A stretch of DNA of 7,646 nucleotides, from assembly GCA_002385735.1 (NCBI GenBank), contig DGEB01000019.1, positions 1 through 7,646 on the forward strand, read 5' to 3'. Within the stretch, counting starts at the first letter, position 1. Each line of letters begins with the position of its first letter. Position numbers and translations under genes: made by a program. Source of the stretch: Peptococcaceae bacterium UBA3937. GTDB taxonomy: Bacteria; Bacillota; Peptococcia; DRI-13; DTU073. Of the stretch, positions 1 through 7,646 are shown one piece after another. A model generated the notes under the pieces. It was not told the DNA's origin and did no database searches. It saw nothing but the letters and a program-made list of their open reading frames with translations.

Positions 1-1
1 C

Positions 2-322
2 ATGGGTGGATTTGACCCATTCTCCTTTTTAGAGGGCATGGGATTCCCCAGCTTTGAAGAGTTCATCGACATGGCGATGTCCGGTAACCTGCCCGGCATG
101 AACGGCATGGGGATGCCTGACTTCGGCGGATTCGGCGGCTTCGATGATGATTATGGCTACGGCGGCTATGGTGACTACGACTTCGGCGGCTTTGATGACT
201 ACGGCTATGGCGGCGGTCGTGGAGACCGTGGCGGCTACGGCGGCGGTGGACCGAGCTTTGGTGGCGGCTATGGCGGAGGCGGACCCTCCTTCGGCGGCTT
301 CAGTTGTGGTCCCAGTGGCTGA
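2..322 (+). CDS. Gly/Tyr/Phe/Asp-rich low-complexity protein (probably a C-terminal fragment)
   Basis: The reading frame is open from the window edge and stops with TGA at 320-322. The ATG at base 2 has only one base before it, so neither a Shine-Dalgarno site nor an upstream continuation can be judged; this may be the tail of a longer gene. Residues 1-40 are mildly hydrophobic, with Met, Phe and Pro, and could form a short helix around residues 17-28. From residue 40 the chain is almost only Gly with Phe, Tyr and Asp: two DFGGF...DDYGYGG blocks at about 40-55 and 60-71, then two exact 11-residue copies of GYGGGGPSFGG at 78-99, then a short tail with the only Cys (102). Such Gly/aromatic sequences are usually disordered and can self-associate, as in some spore-coat, surface or RNA-associated proteins. 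I do not recognise the family and assign no function. That the frame is coding is supported by the synonymous divergence between its repeats and by the terminator that follows. Confidence 0.7.
   Translation: MGGFDPFSFLEGMGFPSFEEFIDMAMSGNLPGMNGMGMPDFGGFGGFDDDYGYGGYGDYDFGGFDDYGYGGGRGDRGGYGGGGPSFGGGYGGGGPSFGGFSCGPSG
233..298 (+). repeat. Two tandem 33-nt units encoding an 11-residue Gly-rich repeat
   Basis: Units 233-265 and 266-298 both encode GYGGGGPSFGG. They differ at about 8 of 33 bases, and every difference is silent, including AGC against TCC for Ser. The protein repeat is therefore conserved while the DNA has diverged. Confidence 0.85.
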
Positions 323-334
323 GGCTAGAAGAAC

Positions 335-359
335 GTGCTGACTCCGGGAAAGTCAGTAC
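335..359 (+). other. Short hairpin just after the Gly-rich gene
   Basis: Bases 335-343 pair with 351-359 (9 bp with one G-U pair) around a 7-base loop, starting 13 nt after the stop codon. No T-tract follows, so it is not a classical terminator. It could protect the mRNA 3' end ahead of the true terminator at 389-441, or be chance. Confidence 0.35.
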
Positions 360-388
360 CAAAAAGCTTCATTCTCTAAGGTTTACTG

Positions 389-441
389 AAAAAAGACTTA
401 CGGATCCTTCCCACAAAAAAAGATCACGTAAGTCTTTTTTT
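389..441 (+). terminator. Rho-independent terminator after the Gly-rich gene
   Basis: A perfect 14-bp stem pairs 389-402 with 427-440. The pairing includes the A-run on the left and the T-run on the right, and the T-run ends at 441. The left A-run means it could also stop transcription arriving from the right. It separates the Gly-rich gene from the oxidoreductase promoter. Confidence 0.88.
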
Positions 442-539
442 GTTCCTTTTTCTAAAGGCTAATGTTTAAGCATTTTTACCACTATTAAAATTATTTTCTC
501 CTTTGCAAAATCTAATCCTATCCGTTACAATTAGGTGTG

Positions 540-561
540 TGATATAATAAATGTTATTATA
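540..561 (+). promoter_or_regulatory. Extended -10 promoter with overlapping 19-bp palindrome upstream of nifJ
   Basis: TGATATAAT at 540-548 is a perfect extended -10 element (TGn plus TATAAT). No good -35 hexamer lies 15-19 bp upstream, which fits an extended -10 promoter. The -10 is the left arm of a perfect palindrome at 543-561 (TATAATAA, spacer ATG, TTATTATA). A start site expected near 555 would fall inside it, so a protein bound there would block transcription. The overlap with the -10 is seen; the operator role is inferred. An AT-rich palindrome this size can also arise by chance. Confidence 0.6.
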
Positions 562-562
562 A

Positions 563-4111
<3,549 letters not shown>

Positions 4112-4150
4112 GCGCAAAAACGCAACATCTTGGTGGACACTCAGAAACAG

Positions 4151-4182
4151 AAAACCCGTGGCATTTGCCACGGGTTTTTTTT
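4151..4182 (+). terminator. Rho-independent terminator after nifJ, probably shared with the convergent operon
   Basis: A perfect 12-bp stem pairs 4151-4162 with 4167-4178 around a 4-base ATTT loop, and the T-run continues to 4182. It lies 40 nt after the nifJ stop. On the minus strand it is about 48 nt beyond the sufB-type stop, with four T residues at the end of the stem, so it may serve both convergent units. Confidence 0.9.
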
Positions 4183-4229
4183 GCGCCGAAAAAGAAACTT
4201 ATCCAACTGTCTTCTAGCTACGATCGTAC

Positions 4230-5147
4230 TTATCTTAAGAACCCTTCAAGAATGGTTTCCTCGGCTTCCTTTTCCGAAAGCCCTAAAGTCATCAGCTTGA
4301 TTAACTGTTCGCCGGCGATGCGACCAATCGCTGCCTCATGGATTAACTGGGCATCCGCATGATAGGCCGTTATTTCCGGAATGGCTCTTACCGTAGCCTG
4401 GTCCATAATAATAGCATCACATTGCACATGCCCCCGGCACCGGCAGTAACCGGACATGCGGGGATAAAAGACCTGCCTGGACTGTTCCTGGACCACGGAG
4501 CGGGAAATAATCTGGGCTACCGCAGCTTCCCCTCTTAATTCGATTTCCATTTCCGATTCGGCGGTTTGCCGGCCGTGGGTCAGTACCTTTTCCGTAATCA
4601 GGATATGGGCCTCTTTCCCGAGCCTGGCTTTCGTCTCCCTTTTGGTCGAATCCACCCCCCGGATTTGCACCATTTCCAGTTCCGCGCTGGCTCCCTCTTC
4701 CAGTTCCAAAAAAGTTTGCGGATTAAGAATTCTTTCCCCGGTCCCTTCGCCTTCCCCATAGTGCTTTTCCACATAACGCAGCCGCGCCCTTTTCCCCACA
4801 TAAAAGGTATGCACGCCGTTATGCTGCGCTTTTTTCTGCCCCGGGTTGTGGATGCCGCAACCGGCCACAATCAGCACATCGGCGTCCTCCCCGATATAGA
4901 AGGTATTATAGACCAGGTCGTCCAGCCCTTCGGCCGTAATAAGGACGGGAATATGGACGCTTTCCCCTTTGGTACCCGGTTTGACAATAATATCGATGCC
5001 CGGTTTATCTTCCTTCGTCCTGATTTCAATATTGGCCGTAGACCGTCTTTCCACTCCCTGCCCGTTTTTCCGGATATTATAGGCCCCTTGCGGGGTTTCG
5101 TGCAAATCGGCTATTTTGATTAACATTTCCCTGTCCAGCTTGTCCAT
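4230..5147 (-). CDS. sufB: SufB/SufD-family Fe-S scaffold (SmsB-type, minimal SUF system)
   Basis: 305 residues from ATG at 5147, 7 nt after the stop of the ATPase gene. The frame is open further upstream but there overlaps the ATPase gene, so this start fits best; the Shine-Dalgarno (GGAG only 2 nt away) is poor, suggesting translational coupling. The C-terminus is a clear SufB/SufD signature: HVQCD around C243, IHEAAIGRI with H270-E271, then a GEQLIKLMTLGLSEKEAE segment and a GFL ending. By comparison with E. coli SufB (C405, H433, E434, as I recall it), C243 and H270/E271 are the likely cluster-assembly residues. Further Cys are C97 in GCGIHN and C235/C237 in YCRC. The chain is much shorter than E. 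coli SufB (about 495 residues), consistent with the single-scaffold SUF-like minimal system of anaerobes and archaea. It should form a beta-helix complex with the ATPase to build [4Fe-4S] clusters. Databases often label such proteins SufD or 'ABC transporter permease', which is misleading. Confidence 0.9.
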   Translation of the reverse strand: MDKLDREMLIKIADLHETPQGAYNIRKNGQGVERRSTANIEIRTKEDKPGIDIIVKPGTKGESVHIPVLITAEGLDDLVYNTFYIGEDADVLIVAGCGIHNPGQKKAQHNGVHTFYVGKRARLRYVEKHYGEGEGTGERILNPQTFLELEEGASAELEMVQIRGVDSTKRETKARLGKEAHILITEKVLTHGRQTAESEMEIELRGEAAVAQIISRSVVQEQSRQVFYPRMSGYCRCRGHVQCDAIIMDQATVRAIPEITAYHADAQLIHEAAIGRIAGEQLIKLMTLGLSEKEAEETILEGFLR

Positions 5148-5154
5148 TGCTCCA

Positions 5155-5892
5155 TCAGACCCTTTCCTGACATTCTTTTCGACAACTACATGTATCAATA
5201 ATATTTTCCAGGAAAGCCGCTTGGGCCTCGTTTTCCTGAATTCTCCCGTTGGCGACCAGGATGATTTCATCGGCGAGCCTTAAAACCCTCTCCTGATGCG
5301 AAATAACCACCGTGGTCAAATTCTTTTTCTGTTTAATCCTTTCAAAAATCTCGGTTAAGCGGTTAAAACTCCATAAATCGATTCCCGCCTCCGGCTCGTC
5401 GAAAACGGCGATCCGCAAGTCTTCCCGGGAAAGCAATGTCGCAATTTCAATCCTCTTAAGCTCCCCGCCGGAAAGGCTCGCGTTAACCTCGCGCTTTTCG
5501 TAATCCTTCGGGCACAAGCCCACGTCATATAAATAATGGCAACCGGCCCCTAAACATTCACTACCCGTTGAACAGCCACAGGACAAACTGAGCAGCTTTT
5601 CCACGGTAATGCCTTTAAACCTGGGGGGCTGCTGAAAAGCGTAACCAATGCCCAGGCGCGCCCGCTCCGTAATACTGAGGTCGGTAATTTCTTTTCCATT
5701 AAGGAAGATCTTCCCGGAACTGGGCCGGTAAATCCCCATAATAATCTTCGCCAGGGAGGATTTGCCCCCGCCGTTAGGGCCGGTAATCACATAAAAACGG
5801 TTGTTCTCCAGGACAAGATTAATCTCCTTTAAAATCGCCTCGGCATTTTTTTCGCCCTCGGGATAATAAGAAATGTCTTTTAGTTCGAGCAA
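5155..5892 (-). CDS. sufC: SufC-family ABC ATPase of Fe-S cluster assembly (SmsC-type)
   Basis: 245 residues, cytosolic ATPase that drives conformational change of the SufB-type partner; not a transporter. It starts at a TTG (5890-5892) 8 nt after a near-perfect Shine-Dalgarno. Motifs in order: Walker A GPNGGGKSS (38-46), Q-loop YAFQQPP (84-90), signature LSGGE (140-144), Walker B with FDEPEAGIDLWSF (164-176) and switch H199 in ISHQER. The EPEAGIDLWSF form is typical of SufC/SmsC from Clostridia and archaea rather than of E. coli SufC. Unusually Cys-rich: C105, C107, C113 and C118 sit in a stretch between Q-loop and signature, C127 follows in VGLCPKDY, and the tail carries C235, C237 and C241 (TCSCRKEC). 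This could bind metal or a cluster, or be redox-active; that is inference. First gene of a two-gene operon, divergent from the ArsR-like gene. No desulfurase, SufD or SufU is visible nearby. Confidence 0.95.
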   Translation of the reverse strand: MLELKDISYYPEGEKNAEAILKEINLVLENNRFYVITGPNGGGKSSLAKIIMGIYRPSSGKIFLNGKEITDLSITERARLGIGYAFQQPPRFKGITVEKLLSLSCGCSTGSECLGAGCHYLYDVGLCPKDYEKREVNASLSGGELKRIEIATLLSREDLRIAVFDEPEAGIDLWSFNRLTEIFERIKQKKNLTTVVISHQERVLRLADEIILVANGRIQENEAQAAFLENIIDTCSCRKECQERV

Positions 5893-5900
5893 GCTCTATT

Positions 5901-5910
5901 CCTCCTCCTT
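5901..5910 (-). promoter_or_regulatory. Strong ribosome binding site fixing the TTG start of sufC
   Basis: On the minus strand AAGGAGGAGG ends 8 nt before the TTG at 5892. There is no ATG in frame at a usable distance, so the near-perfect Shine-Dalgarno supports TTG initiation. Confidence 0.85.
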
Positions 5911-5955
5911 AAATTCGGTATAGATGCAATATTCTACTATTTTAATAACAAATAT

Positions 5956-5984
5956 TTGCCATTTTCTCTATTTTGTTTTATTAT
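5956..5984 (+). promoter_or_regulatory. Predicted sigma-A-type promoter for the ArsR-family gene
   Basis: -35 TTGCCA at 5956-5961, a 17-bp spacer, and -10 TATTAT at 5979-5984. Expected start is near 5991, giving a leader of about 33 nt to the ATG at 6024. The promoter of the divergent sufC-sufB operon must lie in the same 130-bp AT-rich region, but I find no convincing -35/-10 pair for it. TAGAAT on the minus strand near 5930 is a possible -10 without a clear -35. Confidence 0.6.
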
Positions 5985-6007
5985 AACCTATAGATATTAT
6001 AGTAAAA
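5976..6007. promoter_or_regulatory. Imperfect inverted repeat, candidate operator for the ArsR-family protein
   Basis: The left arm TTTTATTATAA (5976-5986) and right arm TTATAGTAAAA (5997-6007) pair at 10 of 11 positions across a 10-base gap. The element covers the predicted -10 and transcription start of the ArsR-like gene and lies upstream of the divergent Fe-S operon, where an autoregulating repressor usually binds. A smaller nested repeat, CTATA...TATAG, lies at 5988-6002. The pairing is seen; binding is inferred. Confidence 0.5.
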
Positions 6008-6023
6008 TATGGGGGATATTTTT

Positions 6024-6323
6024 ATGAATTTGAAAGGAAGACAAAGGCAATTAATTGAAAAAAACGCTAAAATCCTTAAAGCCTTAGCCCATCCGATCCG
6101 GCTCTGTATTATTAAAAATCTAATCGAAACCGGCGGGTCCAATGTCTCCACTATCCAGGAATCCTTGCTCCAGCCACAATCAACAATTTCCCAGCATTTA
6201 TACAAATTAAAAGCGGCCGGCCTTATTGAAGGCAAAAGAAAAGGGACGGAAATCACCTACAAAGTGGTTAATGAAGACGCTATCAAGCTGACTGATTTGC
6301 TCTTCCCCGAAAAAGTAGGATAA
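6024..6323 (+). CDS. ArsR-family winged-helix transcriptional regulator
   Basis: 99 residues. GGGGG at 6011-6015 lies 8 nt before ATG 6024; the in-frame ATG at 6009 would overlap that site and has no Shine-Dalgarno of its own. The fold is recognisable from KALAHPIRLCII (19-30), a helix-turn-helix with recognition helix QSTISQHLYKL (52-62), and a beta-wing around GKRKGTEITYKV (70-81). ArsR proteins are homodimeric DNA-binding repressors, released by metals, oxidised thiols or other signals. The ELCVC metal site of ArsR/CadC is absent (GGSNVSTIQESL stands there), there is no C-terminal zinc site, and C28 is the only Cys. So neither the classical arsenic/cadmium role nor a two-Cys persulfide switch is supported. 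The divergent position next to the Fe-S assembly operon, with a shared intergenic repeat, suggests it regulates that operon and itself. Its ligand is unknown. Confidence 0.92.
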   Translation: MNLKGRQRQLIEKNAKILKALAHPIRLCIIKNLIETGGSNVSTIQESLLQPQSTISQHLYKLKAAGLIEGKRKGTEITYKVVNEDAIKLTDLLFPEKVG

Positions 6324-6468
6324 GCTTCTTCTTTTAACCATTATACCACTTCTCATCCTTTGTTTCATATATTGTAAAATCAGCCGCAATTTCTGTCAAT
6401 ATCGCAATTTTTCGCTAGCCTAAAGAACAAACATCCTAAACAGCCCGCCCCAAGCCAAAACTAAAAAG
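6324..6468. other. Intergenic stretch with no recognisable gene
   Basis: AT-rich spacer between the ArsR-like gene and its downstream hairpin. CGCAATTT occurs twice, about 20 nt apart (near 6384 and 6404). I see no coding frame, RNA gene or promoter here. Confidence 0.5.
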
Positions 6469-6524
6469 AAAAAGAATACGAAAAAGAGAGGATGAGGCGT
6501 CCTCTCTTTTTCGTATTCTTTTTT
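6469..6524. terminator. Long bidirectional terminator between convergent genes
   Basis: A perfect 24-bp stem pairs 6469-6492 with 6500-6523 around a 7-base loop (TGAGGCG). It has an A-run at the left foot and a T-run at the right foot, so it can end transcription from both sides: the ArsR-like gene (stop 6323) and the minus-strand lipoprotein gene (stop at 6527, only 3 nt away). Confidence 0.92.
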
Positions 6525-6526
6525 CC

Positions 6527-7051
6527 TCATTGACTGGAAGGGGTTATTCTCCGGCCAATTTCATTTAACTCCTCAAGAAAGCCGGTGATGGGTTTCCCCC
6601 GCTCCACTTCCCGCGCAATTTCCTTTAAACGGGATACCGAATCAGCATCGGCCACCACATACACCCGGTCAATCCCTTTCTCTTCCCTTTTCACAAGGGA
6701 CGTAATGCGGTTTTTCATCTCATTGGTCAATTTGTTTTCGCTTCCCGCCGCTAAATCAACGCCGACCCAGGCGCTGTTGCTATAGAGCACCACGGTGGCC
6801 GAATGGATATTTTCCAGGTCACTGATCGCTCGGGCCAGTTCCTGGGCGCGGGACGTTTTCTCATTAGGCAGATCCGGCGTGGTTCGCCCTCCCGGACTTG
6901 GTTGGGTCGGGGACGGGGTCGGCGTAGGACCGGGTTCTACCGGCCCGGGTCTTCGCGCCGGGCTGCAGCTTGCCGCCCAAAGCAGCACACTTAAAATAAG
7001 TATGACCGAAAGGCTAACCCCCAATTGCTTCCGCTTTTGTTTCATCCTCAT
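6527..7051 (-). CDS. YhcN/YlaJ-family sporulation lipoprotein
   Basis: 174 residues. ATG at 7051 is preceded by AGGAGG (7062-7067) at 10 nt. The N-terminus is a lipoprotein signal: basic KQKRKQ, hydrophobic 11-27, and lipobox AASC with C29 as the lipidated Cys. Residues 31-62 are a Pro/Thr/Ser/Gly linker. Residues 68-171 match the YhcN/YlaJ domain pattern as I know it: AQELARAISDLENIHSATVVLYSNSAWVGV is split here as the helix at 69-80 and strand at 84-98, followed by a helix at 108-121, a strand at 128-135 (DRVYVVAD), a helix at 138-150 and an RGKPI element ending in RRITP. Bacillus YhcN is a forespore/spore membrane lipoprotein that affects spore outgrowth; the molecular role is not known. 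The forespore-type promoter at 7102-7131 agrees with this. It marks the organism as an endospore former. Confidence 0.88.
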   Translation of the reverse strand: MRMKQKRKQLGVSLSVILILSVLLWAASCSPARRPGPVEPGPTPTPSPTQPSPGGRTTPDLPNEKTSRAQELARAISDLENIHSATVVLYSNSAWVGVDLAAGSENKLTNEMKNRITSLVKREEKGIDRVYVVADADSVSRLKEIAREVERGKPITGFLEELNEIGRRITPSSQ

Positions 7052-7101
7052 TTTGTGAAAGCCTCCTAAGATCTAAATTGAGATGGTATTGCTTCTCTCT
7101 T

Positions 7102-7131
7102 TAGTATTTTCTTATCCACGGGAAGCTATGC
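7102..7131 (-). promoter_or_regulatory. Predicted forespore (sigma-G/sigma-F type) promoter of the YhcN/YlaJ lipoprotein
   Basis: On the minus strand, -35 GCATA (7127-7131) fits the Bacillus sigma-G pattern gHATR, and -10 AATACTA (7102-7108) matches CATACTA at 6 of 7 positions. The spacer is 18 bp. A start near 7094 leaves a leader of about 43 nt containing the Shine-Dalgarno. A vegetative reading with TTGCAT as -35 has only AAAATA at the right distance, which is weaker. Confidence 0.6.
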
Positions 7132-7147
7132 AACAAAATGAAGGGGT

Positions 7148-7187
7148 AAAAACAACAAAGGTAGGCAGTACGAATACCGTCTACCTT
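7148..7187 (-). terminator. Probable terminator of the coiled-coil gene
   Basis: Bases 7158-7170 pair with 7175-7187 (13 positions, one mismatch, one G-U) around a 4-base loop. Read on the minus strand, the stem is followed by TGTTGTTTTT (7157-7148), an imperfect T-tract. It lies about 55 nt after the stop of the gene at 7242 and just before the promoter of the lipoprotein gene. No T-tract follows on the plus strand. Confidence 0.65.
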
Positions 7188-7241
7188 CCCCAAAAAGCAC
7201 GGGTTAAGAAGTCTTTTTTAAGAAGTCCTATGTAAATTATC

Positions 7242-7583
7242 TTAGATGGGCAGCTTTTTTTTGCCGCTTTCAATGATGTTGATACGAAGATCCTGTCTTT
7301 CCACCTTCCCGGCAAGGGCATCAATTTTCACTTCCACCCGGTCCAAACGATCCAGGACAAACCTCTGCGTATCAAGCAGGGCTCCCATTTCGGTTTTTAA
7401 TTCACTTTCCACATTGACCATATGGTTTTCTACATCATCTAATTGTTCGCCCAGTTGCCGCATCTGCTTGTCCATGTCTGCCACGGTTTTATTAGTGTTC
7501 TCCATTTGGTCGGCCAGTTGCTCCAGTTTATCGGCGAATTCGGCATACATTTTCTCCAGCATCGCAAGGATTTTCTCTTCCAA
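7242..7583 (-). CDS. Short coiled-coil protein of unknown function
   Basis: 113 residues from TTG at 7581-7583, chosen because AAAGGTGG (7593-7600) lies 9 nt before it; the in-frame TTG at 7592 directly abuts that site. Apart from the last dozen residues the protein is almost entirely helical, with heptad-like hydrophobic spacing (LEQLADQMENT, MRQLGEQLDDVENHM, LDRLDRVEVKIDALAGKVERQ) and many charged residues. It has no Cys, signal peptide or membrane segment. It ends in a basic tail, GKKKLPI. Small proteins of this kind are common in Clostridia, usually annotated as hypothetical; they may be oligomeric scaffolds or partners of longer proteins. I do not recognise a named family. It appears monocistronic, with its own terminator downstream and AT-rich control region upstream. 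Confidence 0.75.
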   Translation of the reverse strand: MEEKILAMLEKMYAEFADKLEQLADQMENTNKTVADMDKQMRQLGEQLDDVENHMVNVESELKTEMGALLDTQRFVLDRLDRVEVKIDALAGKVERQDLRINIIESGKKKLPI

Positions 7584-7592
7584 ACTGTTCAA

Positions 7593-7600
7593 CCACCTTT
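7593..7600 (-). promoter_or_regulatory. Ribosome binding site that decides the coiled-coil gene start
   Basis: On the minus strand AAAGGTGG is followed by 9 nt and then TTG 7583. The other in-frame TTG (7592) starts immediately after it, too close for initiation. Confidence 0.6.
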
Positions 7601-7612
7601 TATAATGTCTCT

Positions 7613-7630
7613 TTGTTATTATTTTAACAA
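7613..7630. promoter_or_regulatory. Rex-like palindrome upstream of the coiled-coil gene
   Basis: TTGTTATTATTTTAACAA differs at one specified position (7619) from the Firmicute Rex consensus TTGTTAANNNNTTAACAA. Rex senses the NADH/NAD+ ratio and represses fermentation genes in anaerobes. TTGTTA (minus strand, 7630-7625) could also be a -35, with CATTAT at 7607-7602 as -10 and a 17-bp spacer. That would start transcription within the Shine-Dalgarno, so the real promoter may differ or lie beyond the window. The match is in very AT-rich DNA. Confidence 0.4.
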
Positions 7631-7646
7631 AATTGTTTAATTATTT

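Noticed and set aside
144..341. Plus-strand frame overlapping the Gly-rich gene
   Set aside because: An Ala/Thr/Met-rich out-of-frame reading of the Gly codons. The silent divergence between repeats shows that the frame ending at 322 is the coding one.
4566..5123. 185-residue open frame on the plus strand
   Set aside because: It lies wholly inside the minus-strand SufB-type gene, has no recognisable domain, and is an antisense shadow of a clearly conserved coding sequence.
5155..5892. ABC transporter ATPase paired with a permease
   Set aside because: The sequence pattern (EPEAGIDLWSF, LSGGE context) is SufC-like, and the partner has no membrane segments but carries the SufB/SufD signature.
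5973..5988. Possible Rex half-sites in the arsR-sufC intergenic region
   Set aside because: TTGTT and TAAC elements are present, but no arrangement fits the 18-bp consensus; this is expected background in such AT-rich DNA.
6009..6023. Upstream ATG at 6009 as the ArsR-like gene start
   Set aside because: No Shine-Dalgarno precedes it, and its G is the first base of the GGGGG that serves the ATG at 6024.
6024..6323. Arsenic- or cadmium-resistance regulator with a resistance operon
   Set aside because: The ELCVC metal-binding motif is missing and no arsenite pump, arsenate reductase or metal ATPase is nearby.
7204..7227. Direct repeat TTAAGAAGTC (7204-7213 and 7218-7227)
   Set aside because: Two short AT-rich copies 14 nt apart beside the coiled-coil gene stop; no CRISPR, attachment-site or transposon context, so probably chance or a small slippage duplication.

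Overview
The window looks like a chromosome segment from an anaerobic, endospore-forming member of the Firmicutes (class Clostridia). It carries an oxygen-sensitive-type pyruvate:ferredoxin oxidoreductase, a two-gene SUF-like iron-sulfur assembly operon of the kind found in strict anaerobes and archaea, and a YhcN/YlaJ-type spore lipoprotein. Shine-Dalgarno sites are strong and purine-rich, GTG and TTG starts are frequent, intergenic regions are AT-rich, and terminators are classical hairpins with T-tracts. I cannot name the genus.

Layout, left to right. (1) 2-322 (+) is the end of, or a complete short, Gly/Tyr/Phe/Asp-rich low-complexity protein with tandem repeats. A strong terminator follows at 389-441. 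(2) 596-4111 (+) is a complete one-chain pyruvate:ferredoxin oxidoreductase (nifJ/por). It has its own extended -10 promoter overlapped by a 19-bp palindrome, and a terminator at 4151-4182. (3) 5892-4230 (-) is a two-gene operon, a SufC-type ATPase followed 7 nt later by a SufB/SufD-type scaffold. This matches the architecture called SUF-like minimal system (SmsCB). No cysteine desulfurase, SufD or SufU is present in the window. (4) 6024-6323 (+), divergent from that operon, is a small ArsR-family repressor-like protein whose promoter overlaps an imperfect inverted repeat. (5) A perfect 24-bp hairpin at 6469-6524 separates it from 7051-6527 (-), a YhcN/YlaJ spore lipoprotein with a good match to a forespore (sigma-G/F type) promoter. 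(6) 7583-7242 (-) is a short all-helical coiled-coil protein of unknown function. A Rex-like palindrome lies upstream at the window edge.

How it fits together. The oxidoreductase needs three [4Fe-4S] clusters, and the convergent operon encodes part of a cluster-assembly machine. The ArsR-like protein is positioned to control that operon. An 8-bp sequence, TTATTATA, recurs in the repressor promoter and in the oxidoreductase promoter. This raises the untested idea that one regulator links iron-sulfur assembly to pyruvate oxidation. The right-hand genes (spore lipoprotein, coiled-coil protein) appear functionally separate. No tRNA, rRNA, CRISPR array, insertion sequence or riboswitch was seen.
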